Source of the DNA: Datnioides undecimradiatus
Lineage: Eukaryota; Chordata; Actinopteri; Lobotiformes; Datnioididae
Length of the DNA stretch: 64,000 bases
Direction: 5' to 3'
Assembly: GCA_008933995.1 (NCBI GenBank)
Contig: WARS01000025.1
Location: forward strand, 6,555,477 to 6,619,476
The stretch's first letter is position 1. Every line of letters starts with the position of its first letter. Below, in pieces: positions 1-12,013 of the stretch. A model generated the notes under the pieces. It did not search any database. It worked only from the letters and a program-made list of their open reading frames with translations, and had not been told where the DNA came from. The translations under genes were made by a program, and so were the position numbers.

Positions 1-14
1 GGACAAGAGCTAGC

Positions 15-16
<2 letters not shown>

Positions 17-50
<34 letters not shown>
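17..50. repeat. (AC)17 microsatellite
   Basis: Seventeen uninterrupted AC units. Confidence 0.95.
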
Positions 51-51
<1 letters not shown>

Positions 52-454
52 ACAGACAGAAACACTTATGTGCACGCAAAGCGTGTGTATGTGCAAGGAC
101 ACACACAACAAAAGGACGCTGGCGAATATTCAGGCATGAAAAATTACAGATTGTACCAGGACCCACTTTGTAAACACACCACACCCATTAACACAAGCAC
201 AACCGAGCACAGAGTGTTTACTCTAAAGAACATCTTACACACACACACACATTGACACGTCATTGTTCTTGGTCTTGCATTATGAGGAACTTCACCAACC
301 CTAACCTGTACCTAGCCGATTCTTGGTCTTAATAGCAGAGTTTGTTTGGTATGCGATTATGTTTGATAGACCAAAGTTGTCAAAGTGGATGTTAATCACA
401 TTGGACTGCACGGTCCAGCTCTAACAAAACTATAAGAAAGGGCAGATTTTCAAG

Positions 455-590
455 CTAAATGCTAACATTAGCATGCTAAAGTGCTCACGAAGGCAATGCT
501 AACAATCCGGTGTGCAGAAGCTGTGGGAGTTTAGCACGTTTGCTGCACAAAGCAATGCAGAGGCCGATGGGAATGTTGTTAGCTTTGCAC
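455..590. repeat. GCTAA-rich repeat fragment (module A only)
   Basis: Contains AAATGCTAACATTAGCATGC and CAATGCTAACAATCC, similar to module A of the composite repeats. No module B follows. Confidence 0.45.
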
Positions 591-2130
591 GCATTTGGGC
601 ACAAACAAATTAAAATTTCAACAGCCTGAGGGGAACAAAATTATCTCTGCAACCCAACAGGTGTTCAGACATTTAACCGAAAAGCCCAAATGTCGTCCTC
701 GGGAAAAGTCAGGAGATCAGACAGGTCAGTGGGATTGATCCTCTGGGGAATGTGGATCTCCGATACCAGCTCGCATGGCTAAAATGGGTGAAAATTGAAT
801 AATAATAAAATATTATTAAAAAGTAAAAAATGTTATTTTGACATACGGTCAGCGGCTCATTAGTTCTTTTAAGGATTTTCTGAGCTGTTCTCAACGCAGC
901 CTTTGAACTTGAGGTCTTTTCTTTCACACTTTGGTGATGTTTTCTCACAGCCGAAGCAACTTTGAACAATTTTGAGATGTCTGGAAGCATAAAATCACTT
1001 TAAACCGGCCTTTTCCTCTTCAAAATCAGCCTATTTTTTGGTGAACACTGGGAAAATTACTCTGACCTCACCCTCGTGGCCTGATACTGAACAACCCTGC
1101 AGGACGCCAAAGACAACCAAAGAAAAAAAAAATGGCCATCATCATCATAAAACTCTAAATTACAATGAAACACAAACCAAAGTCCATACTCCGACAACAC
1201 AACAAAAGCTTTCCATCAGTAATAACCTTGCTGCAGAATAGTGAGGCCAGCTGCAGGGTTCCTCATCCCGCCTGATTACCGTCTGAACAAACCTGCCCAA
1301 TCAGTCCCATTCATGGGTGCCAGCACTCACGGGAGAACTCTGACCTGGCTGACCTCTGCACAGACCAGCCCGTCAGCCTTAACCTAAGGTGTGGACGCTT
1401 ATTGTTGGACCCGCCAGCTCCAGCGCTCTCACAAAGGCTCAGATGCCAGAAATTAGGCACTTGAGGGAAACTGGAGATCTCCTGGCCAAACTCCTGTCCG
1501 CAAAAAAGGCAATTCTAAAAATCAAGTGCCGTCAATGGGGGGAAATTTTTAGAGTCGAGAGGAGCGTTGGTAAATGTGTTGGGCATTTTGGCCCATTGTG
1601 TGAGCAGGAGGCAAAGAGGAGGTGTTGGCAGGCAGAGAGAGATTTAGCTTTCTAACGTTGCTGAGTTGGAAAACCCTTGATTTGAAAACAGTGAAGTACG
1701 ACACTTTTAACGACTAAGCTCTCGTCAGCTCCTCAGTTTGACTTGCACACAGTCTCCAAATTAATCCTGACGAGCCAACAGATAAATTAGATGAATCATA
1801 TTCCTTTCAACCTCAAAGTGCTGTTTGCTCTGACCACAAAATGTCAACAGATAAACATCGTTCTCTCAATTTTACGCATCGTTTAGCCACAAAAGTGTGG
1901 TTTGCATGTTTCGTCAAGGCTTGCGAACCTCAACCAATACCACAAGTTTACTTCTGACGTATTCTCCATGAAGAGTCTGTCATTATGTCTGTTCTGTGTT
2001 TTATACTTCTATGCTCCACTTAATTGATTGTTTCCATTAAACCTTGCTCTTCAGTGCATGAAGGCTGTGTCCCCTGGTGATCTATCAATCAAAGAACTGG
2101 CTTAGTTTTGCTTTAAAGCCTAAAATAATC

Positions 2131-2136
2131 TTTATT
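2131..2136 (-). terminator. Poly(A) signal of the c12orf42-like gene
   Basis: AATAAA on the minus strand, three bases after the stop. If used, the 3' UTR would be only about 20-35 nt. A more distal site cannot be excluded. Confidence 0.4.
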
Positions 2137-2139
2137 TTA

Positions 2140-2381
2140 TCAGACCGTTAACTCACAGTCCTCAAAGTTGGAGAAACCTTTGTTGCCGTTTGTCTGATGA
2201 GGTGTGTCGTCCTGCAGCTTGGAAAGCACGTTCAGCACCTTTGTTTTCCTCTCCTCCATCTTTCTGTCCTTCTCTTCAAGACTACCCGGCCTCCCTCCTC
2301 CCGCTGAGGGCTCAACTTGGTCCCTCCACCCTGGATAATTGGACTCCTCCTCAGTGGGGCCCCCTTCATCCGTGCTGGAAC
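2140..2381 (-). CDS. c12orf42: c12orf42-like last coding exon
   Basis: 242 nt, phase 1 in, ending in TGA. Acceptor CTCTCTGCTCCAG. Encodes GSSTDEGGPTEEESNYPGWR, a charged helix-prone EEKDRKMEERKTKVLNVLSK segment, and ends SNFEDCELTV. An AATAAA sits three bases after the stop. Confidence 0.7.
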
Positions 2382-5300
2382 CTGGAGCAGAGAGATACGA
2401 CATCAAATACACTAAGAAAGTCCTGCATGCAGCGGTCTTTTGCTCTGTCTGAAATGTGTTTAACAGTTAGTAGAGGGGGGTAACTTTTAAAACCTGAGCT
2501 CTACAATCACCTGAACAAGAGAGACCACATCTGTATTCATGGTCGTCTATGTGGAAGCAGCCACTTGGTAAAGAGCACTAAAAGCAATTTCTGCTCCTTT
2601 AATAAACACCAGTTCTCATCACATTGTTCTCCTAAATGCCACAGTCACATCTCCCTTCAGCCCTTTCAGAGCCTCACTAAGAAGCGGACGCCCTCCCTGA
2701 AACTTAAACAGCCATCCATTTTGTCACTGACCAGCCAATTAAGAGTCCCATTATCTCCGAATATAAAGTCCACAGAATACACTTCTTGTTGTGGCAGAGC
2801 AGAGACAAAGAGCTCCATCAATGTGGTCTTGAGCTGAAGGAGGGCTCCGATTGTCTTTTGCAACAGTTTCCATTAGAGTTTCGGACTCTATTCTTCATGC
2901 TACTTTTGCTAACATGAGTGTTGCTTGCATGAGCGATAATTAAAATGCGATACATTTGGATATGGTCCCATTCATTGCGGGGGAGACAGCTTGACCAGTC
3001 GAGTAGCTGACAGGCAGCAGATTCATCAAGCCTTCAAAACGTGGTGCCGTGGATTCATTTATCCCGTCGGCGAGTGCGCAGAGGTCAGCAGCCCAGATTG
3101 ATGGAGCCATGTCTCATTTGACAGGCCATCTTCCACCACACTGCACACAGTCGCACGCTCCCATCACCCTGCCCAATGTCCTGCTCAAGCCTCAATGTCA
3201 CGAAATCAGACGACGGGATGAGAAATGTGTTTGCTTTTAGAGTGCCGAATTCATCATTCCTTTCGTATGCAACGTAAACCAAACTTCTGGAACATCTACA
3301 GCGACATGAAGATAAATGAAAACATAGAAATTTAAAAAAAAGGGCAACATGCATGAAATATAAACTGCTTTCTTTATAGATGCTTGTTTTTTTTAATGTT
3401 GCAATTAGCAGATTCATTATTTTACCCATGAAACATCTGAATATGGTACAAAAAAACTCTTAACACACTTCCACTAAACACAAACAACTGTAGATGATAC
3501 CTTCGTGGATTCAACAACGTGTGCAGCATTTTGAAAAAAGGAAACAAACACAAAGTCACACAATATGAATTTCAATTTCAATTTATGGAAAATGAATGAA
3601 TGATTTAACTTTATGAAGTTTTAAAAGTGATGAGTCTGAAAATTAAGATCTCTGTAGACTCGAACAAGTGACAACAGTGGAGTCCAACCTGATGAAAGTC
3701 TGAGAAGTTCTACACACAATAACAAAACCTGGATCACATACTTATTACCTCTGTAAGGCACAGGTATGATATGTTTAACCAGTTTGTTTCTGTTATTAGG
3801 TCTGTGCAGCATTTCTATAGTGATTGTGTTTTCTATATGTGCACCAAATGTCCTCTAGATGTTTTTGTCATTTGCATGCGTATTTTTTATTTGCATGTGT
3901 TCCCTGTAGCTGCAGTGTATTGGGCTCTCAGAGCCACCGTACCGAGGCTCAGATTGCATGTTTTGCTTGATTGAAAGGATCAGAATCCAAAGATAAGCAC
4001 CAGAATCGTCACATTTCAGAAGATGTTTCATCAAATGCTTCTTCCCCTGATGAAATGACCTTAATGATGATCGGCTAATTGAGTAATTATCTCAGAGCTG
4101 GTTGAAATCTTAAAGTCCAGGCAGTTTCTGTAATGTAAAATCTTTAAAGGAGGGTGAAACCTGAAAATTATTCAGGATTTGGTTTCCTCCTTTTGAAACC
4201 CTCCTATCCTAACCTCCAACACGGCTTAATCCATGAATGCACGGCACTGATTACTGGTCAGTTCAAGCTGGAAACAAGAGCCCATCTAAAACACACAGAG
4301 CAGGTTACCATACCAACCGCAGCATCTGAACACAGCAGATAGCTGGATTTGGCTGCGAGCGGCCGAGTCAAATCCCCTCGCTGATTCCGAAAAGGCCGCC
4401 GAAGACAATAAACACACACACACCGCCCACCATTCGTCCGACTCTTTCCAACACACACTGCCTGCCCTTTACCATCCAGCGCACCAGGCAGAGGCAAGAA
4501 GGTTGGACTTGTATCTCTTTCTTTGCGTGTTTGAGAAAGGGATGAGCATCAGCGAGACAATCAGCGTGCCGGGGCTATTCATTGATGCCACCCAGAGCCT
4601 TCACTCCCCTATCTCCTGACATAATGGCAGAATGGGAGCGGGGTGGAGTAAAAAGGGAAAATCCTTGCCAATTTATTATTCATGGGGAAGGGATTTTCCT
4701 TTCAGGGCTCCTTTATCGAAGCCTTTCCCAACACGTCACCCTCTCTATCAGCCCTGACAAGTGCCAATCAAAGGGCTTGAGTCCAGGTTTTTGGGGAAAC
4801 GCTGGAGGATTTCGGAGACAATAGCCAATGAGTCCACATTTGCTGTGGCTTAGAGACAATGGTGACATGGCTACACTGACAGTGTGTGGTCCTCTGGGGG
4901 GGAAACGATCCTTGCTTAGTACACGACTAATCTCTGCTTGCACCATCTCTGTCTCTCCGGAGCCTAATCTGTCCTGTAGCTTCCTCAGCTTTCTGGAACA
5001 ATCCACCAGGGTCAGTTCAGATTAGTGCTCTTTGTGGCCCCCGCACATCGCTACATTCATTTGGACGCTAACATCTTTAGTAGCAGCTGAATGCTAAACA
5101 CTGGAGTGAGCGCTCAGTGACCAGGGCAGCGGGGAAACAGTCATGAAACAAGTATGAGGGGAGAGATTACTCTACCTATGAATTCCCGATGAGCGAGACT
5201 GGACAAAGGTCTTATCATGAGCCTCATTGGGGAGCGTTAGCATCTCGTCGCAGCTGATTTCTGGCTTCGGTTTAATCACAGCCATTCGCCCACCGATCCA

Positions 5301-8300
5301 GAGACGTGTGGACACTTCACTGACATGGAACAGGCTCAGAAAAATGGTTTATCATTGAACATATTTCTGAAATTGATCCATTAAAGGGTCATTTCGCCTA
5401 TTTTACACCGGATCATTTCAGTTTTCTGGTCGATTCAGGGCAGTATTCAGCCTGTAAAAACTATGAAATAATGTCTTGTGTTGCTCTGAGGAAGCATTGC
5501 AAAGTATAAAAAAGTTGATATTTTAATGGCCACGATTTTGCACAGTTGCATTATGGGAATCGTAGGAAACATTGTTTTTAGAGTATGATAGATAGATGAC
5601 AGATAGCTCTTGGCCTTAAAAACAATAATATGGGTTTTTTAAAATGGAGTTACATGAAGTGAAGTGCAGAAGCTTTTATATCACATTGAACAGTAAATTT
5701 GATGGCCAAAAACAAAACAGTCTCCTTAAATATGCTGAAAAGCACATTTCGAAAATACTTCTCTGTGCATTTTTCACTACGAAGCCTGCATTTCACAGTC
5801 ATTCAACTGCTGATGTTAAAACTAGTTTAAAACAGCTTTTCATTCCCAATTACTGTATAAAATGCATAAATGTTCCATTTTTGCCTAAAAAATAACCAAA
5901 ATTATTTCATTTTTTACTTGTTTTCAGTATAAATACTATATATATTAAACCTTTAGTCCCTAAATATAAATGTAAATCTGCAGCTGCTCATGTGAAATGA
6001 TCCACTATTGTTTATGCAAATGGTGTCACAAGCCCATTTTCTCAACTTTCTCATATACATTTAGTCGTAATGGGGTCATTCCCTCCATTACTTGGGAGCC
6101 CTATTCAAAGACTGAACTGCTCGCACCTCCAGGGTAACCAAATCTCACCTATCCACACAAAGACATGCCACACACTGGGTATCTTTTGGAGACAGCGTGA
6201 CCTCAGGAGTGACCTCTCCACGCCCTGCTGATGACCCCCTCCTCCCCTCCCGTCCCTTTCCCCCTGAGTGTGACCATGCCTTTGGCCTCTAAGAGGTCAA
6301 AGTACATAAGCCATCACCGGGTCCCTGTGGGTGACATCTTCCCTGAGTTTGTTTAATTCCTACAGGGTAGTTAAACAGTTAAAGACTTGTTTTAAAATGT
6401 GCACGGTTGCATTTTATGGCTGTAGGGGATTTCATTCATGTCATTGTGTGCTATGACAAAAGATGTAGATTGTATGCATTTAACAATCTTATAAATCAAT
6501 CACTCTCTATGAAAAAGGGCATCTTAAATCATAAAAAGGTCAATCTTTCCTTTAACATATTACACATTAGAGTCAAGTTTTAGGAAAGATTCAAGTAAAT
6601 CTTAGAATTTCTTGCATCCAGTCCTGAAGTAGTACCTGCAGACTTTAGAGAGAGTGTTTATAAATGCAGCAGATTGCATGATCCTACAATTCCCATGATG
6701 CAACTCACTTGTTTAACCTTCATCTGCTTTGGGCTACATTTGAAAAGTCAAAAACACATTACGTTCAGTGTCCTGAACACTTATGTTCGACCAAGACAAG
6801 GAGAATCTCATAGTAGTTACTAGGCTACACACTTATGTAATGGTGGATGTTACAAACACAAGATGATTTAAATGCTGCTGCAAGGAATTGTGGGATGAAA
6901 CACACGAAAAGGGGTATATTTCCTCCATCACTGGTCAGATGAAGTGTTTCTCAAACAGGTAGAAGTGTTAGAGCTGCTCTGAAAGGCCAAGCTCAAAGGT
7001 GTGGGAGGTGGTCGACGTGTAATCAACCGCACAAATGGAGATAACGCACGTTATCTCTGCCTGGCAAAGGTGTGGTGGGAGGACCTTTCAGATGCTCTTT
7101 GGCAACTGAAAAGCACATTTCATCAGTCTGACCCCAGCAGGATCATTACGCCTGCAGGTTTTGTGGCAACTGATGTGAAAATGTTTCAGAGATAAATGGT
7201 CACTGCTCAGCCTGATCTACGGTTCCACCCGCATTCGCTCCCGGACACTACTTGGATCAGACATCACACATATCGCCGTGCCTTTGGTCCAAACGTTTAG
7301 CTGCAGCTCGGCCCCTCGGGTGCATCAATCTCTGATGTGATGGATGCGTTTGTAACATAGGAATACAACACGCCATGGACCATTAGCGTCAGAGAACAAT
7401 GACTGATACTGGACATCCGAGTCACGGGCGAGAACGAAGACAAAGCGTGATCACAGTCCGACAGATGTGCTCAAATGAAGACGGGAGGAAAACAAGACTC
7501 CGCTGTTAACTCAAGGGTGGCTCTTCATTTCCACACGGCGACAGGACTCCTGACCTTTTTCCTGCCCTTCTTTCCAGTGTTTGTGGTCGGTACAGTGAGC
7601 TCTACCTCTGAACCATCACTCATGAATGTACACAAGGCGGCCACACAGGTGAAGGTGATACTGGGAGCCAGCTGGCCCTAGTGAGGATTAGCGGGCTTAA
7701 GTGTACCGGAGGCAAGGGAACGCTAAACACGGCGCTGACAGTGAGGAGACAATGGCTCCTAATAAACCAGAGCTGACAGGGACTGAGTGGGCTTTTACCG
7801 GATCAGACGCTAATGGTGAAGACGGGCTCTTGTATTGATTAAGTATTGTTGTTATAGGCTCTTATGGTAGAGTGCCAGTTTTAACAGAGAGGTGATATGT
7901 CATAGCAGCACACACGTAGATCAAAACAAATACTTATTGTCTGGGCAGATTTAACAGGTACTGTACCTTGGTTGGACTTGCAGGGAGAATGGGCGGATCT
8001 GAACATGTCGTACGATGGAGTCAAGTCTATGATCCATGAAGACGGGGACCCAGAACCTCCTTCAGACTGATCCTGCAAGGAAACAGAAAGTTCACCCGCG
8101 CTGTGATGAAGTCAGTTTGCCACTGGCAGAAACTGGCACCTGGCTAGCTAGTGTTAGCCACCTGGCAGGAGCATACTGAATAAAGCAGACTCTAAACAAT
8201 GTTCACTAGACTTTCATGGCTTCACATCTCACAGCCAGAGATGATATCTCCTCAGCACACACTGACTGAGAGCTCAGATCAGCGTGCACTCACAGTTCCT

Positions 8301-11300
8301 GCAGCAGGTCTCCACAAATCACAACTACTCAGTTTATTGGACTATCACCTAAAGTGACATATATATTCCTCTTTAAATAAAGAAAACAATTTGCACATCA
8401 TGCAGCCCGAACTAAATCACTCCACTCGTGAGTAAACACTTCCTAGACATAAGATTTAGAGCACACGTTTACTGAGAAACGGCACAATGCCAAGAATATA
8501 AAAAAGACACTGAATCACGAAAAGTAATCAAGAAAATTCTCATTATTTTTGTTAAATTCAGTCATATTTGTTATAAATTTGATTGATTTCATATCTAAAG
8601 CAATGGTGTCTGAATTTAAATTAAAGCGAGTCACTGTAACAACCCACCAAAATGTGAACTCTACGAGACAAAGCTGAAATAATCATCCTGCAGAGCTATC
8701 TGACTAGTTAAACTGAGTTATCTTGTTGGTGTATTTTGACAAAAACACACCAAAACAGTAAAAAACAAGTTGTGTTCTTATGGACGGTTTATGTGTTCGA
8801 CTATTTCTTAGCAGGGTCCAGTGACTTTCTGACGTCTTTGGTGGTTGCCTGGCAACCTGTAGGCACCACATGACGCCAGCAATTAAATTTGACCCAGTAT
8901 CTTCACATGTGACTCGCTATGAGGAAACCTATTTCCCAAAATGTCAAACTATTGCTGTAAAGCTCACAAGGTTTTTATAACGCAGAACATTTCACTTAAG
9001 AACACTACAAATGAGCTTTGCACTGATTAAACATGCTCATAATGAAGAACTCAGAGCCAGCAGCTCCTCCCACCTCCCTGCTCAAAACATGCCACTGGTT
9101 TATCAGTGTCTCTTCTTTATAAATAATCCAGTGTGTGGACACTTGGTTCAGTGAGGTGCATTATGCAAATGATCATATGAATCCAGCTCCAAGCACTCCA
9201 GCTCGTCATTGTGGTTTGGCATAATTGCGGGGGGCTTATGAGTCTCATTCATGCTTTTCAGGGGCTCTCTCTCATCCGTCATAAAGGGGAGATTAATCGT
9301 AGATCACGTGGAGCACCTGCGTCCATTCCACTGCAGCCCAGCATGCACAAGCCCTGTTTACCCCCCTGACCCCTCACCCCTCAACCCCTGTCTGATCCTG
9401 GTGGTGGTGCATCCTCCAAAAGAATCCCACCGTGTCGGGCGTTTAGCCGAGCGTACCCCCCTGCGACAGAGCAATGAGCTGGTGTAAAAGCCTGCCTGCT
9501 CCCGTACAGTCAGGCCCCCCCAACCCTTCTGCAGCCCGTGACTGATTAACCACACACCTGCTGCACGCCGCGTGCCCTCTGTTATATTGTGTCTCAATTA
9601 TCAACAACAATTTGGCTCGTTTTACTGGAATGACAGTTATAAATACATGCCAGTTCAAGTTTGCAAAAGGGGGTCTTTGTGAGGGAGGGAGACTGTGTGT
9701 GCCAGGTTTGGGGTTATTGTCTGACCGGAGTTGATTCTTGAAGTTCTAGTGTTTGCTCACGTCAGGCTTTTAGGGGAAATCTGATAGATGAACGGAGGAG
9801 GGGGGTAGAGAGTGAAAAGCGGCTCCTCAAGGGGCAGCGGCACTCACCGATTTGTTTTCCTGGACTTTCCCTGCAGAGTCACACCTTTCAGAGATGCTGC
9901 CAGCTGTGAGGGGCCTCAAAACACCTGACAAAACCACACAGGACACAGTGTCAAGCTAAAGGGAGAGGAAGCAATTGTGTGTTTGCAGTTGCGGCACGGG
10001 CAGGCATGTGCGTCCATGCACGCGCGTACATAAGTGTTTGGCCTCCTGCGCACACTTACGTGCACTTCTCTTTTGTACTTGAGTGTGTGTGCACAGATAT
10101 GAGCAATGTAGTGTATGAGTTCCAATTATGGCTCTTAATCTCTGAGCAAATAATGGCAAAAAAAATGGAGTAGCAAAACCCCAGAGGAGCACCTGTCTAC
10201 AGAAGCGTGCCAGGTGCAAACATTGTTCTGGAGACACAGAGAGAGGAAAGACAAGCTTCCAGCAAACTCAGACAGATTTTCTCTTGTTGTAAACATTGGC
10301 GGCAGAAAAACAGAAAACCACAACCACAGAGTTCGTCCAAGTTACAAACAAAATAACATCTTTTCTCCGATAGTAAGCCATGCGCGACGTTTTGGTTTCA
10401 TTTGGAGATATTTCCAGCCACGCCCACACAGTGGAGGCCGGTGGAATTTCAATGATGTTGCTCATAATAATCATTAGACAGTGGCTTCAGTGAAAACTGT
10501 TCAGATCTGTGGAGTACAGCCAGAAAGAGGCCAAGGTATTCTTGACACACGCAAGTTTTTACAAATTGCAATCACAAAAAGTCTAAATGCAAAAGAGTGT
10601 ATTGGATTTATATAATGTATAATGGTCCACGCTGGCAGGTAGGACAAAAAGCTGATTTCAGACGCGTTGAATCGAACAAAAGAGCAGAAAGTTTCAGATC
10701 TCAAAGGCGGGATGATGATGAGGAAACTTCAAATCCTACTTTCTAACTTCTGCACACCTGCCCAGTCACACCTGAGCAAAAGGAGGCGTCGTTGTTGGTT
10801 TTGGGTGAAGCAAAAGGAGTTTGATATTGAACGTTGACGACGGTGTAGCAGGGATGTCTCCATTCCTTCACAGTGCATCACTATGGTAAACCTTGAAAAT
10901 GCGCAGGTCAGCCATTGTGTGTGATAGTCCTTCAAACTGAGATTGCATTTAATCTCTGTGTCATTCACTCTTTTCATTTTCTAGTTGAGAATCCAAAATT
11001 GAAAAATGAAGGAAATACTGAGGAAATCTTAAAAACTGGAGGATTTTCAGGAAGTTTCTGCTGTTTCTATTCCCGTTGCAGTTCACAAATACAGTGAGTT
11101 CACCAACTGTGCTGCACATTGAGCCTCATTGTGTATTTTCCAACATACTACACTGAAAAAAATGATGTTTGGGCTCATATTCATCACATCACATCAGGTA
11201 CTGCTCTTGTTTCACAGCAGAGTTCATTGCTAAAACTCAGAATGTGTGAACTCCTCCGAAGAGAAGAAGGTGACATGTTGCTGCCTTTTCTCCCTGCTCT

Positions 11301-11979
11301 CAAGTGTGGCCTCTCGGTGAAGTTACAGTACTTAACACTTTTGCATTCAGAGGCGGTTTGCTGGCTTTTTGTACAAACTTCTTAATCACATGTATCCCTG
11401 CACTTTAACTCTAACAGGGACCGCAAGGAGCTGAAGGTATTTACATTACATTAAGACAAATATCAAACCTGGACAAACCTATCTGCATGGCTACATACCA
11501 GCAGGGGTACTTGAGATATGTTCCTTCGCAATTTTGTTGAATTGAACCTTTAAACGTGTACGGCTTTTATCTCACTCTGCAATGTGTTATCAGTCTACAG
11601 ACAACAGACTCCAAACTAAATGACTTTCATGCACGCGCGCCTCTCAGTTTCTTATCCATTGTTATGATGCAGTGCTTGGTCTAAGTGTCTCCAGCTATCT
11701 TGGTCGGACTTTCCCGGGTTAATGATCCACTCCAGCGGTTTGATCTTTATTAATATGGCACATCCTGATATCCCAATAAACCTCTCCTCTGAGCTGCCAC
11801 ACCTTTGGGGGAAAAGCGGTTGAGAGCTCGCAGCGGCATGCCTGGGAGCAGATGAGAGGCGGTATCACAGCTCGTTAAAAAGAAAAGCCGCTCGACGCCA
11901 TAAAGGCATCGCTTACGCTCAAGGCCGGGCCGTGGACTGAGAAAACACACCCACAGTGTCATGTTTTCCCCCTGTCTGG

Positions 11980-12013
<34 letters not shown>

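Larger units (their letters stand above)
1..2130. other. Flanking DNA 3' of the c12orf42-like gene
   Basis: No exon found. It has an (AC)17 microsatellite at 17-50, a short (AC)7 at 237-250 and a GCTAA-family repeat fragment at about 455-590. The rest is unremarkable AT-rich sequence. Confidence 0.7.

Noticed and set aside
709-990. 93-codon minus-strand frame with a Lys-rich start
   Set aside because: Lies 3' of the c12orf42-like stop and ends in AT-rich sequence; no splice sites or homology.
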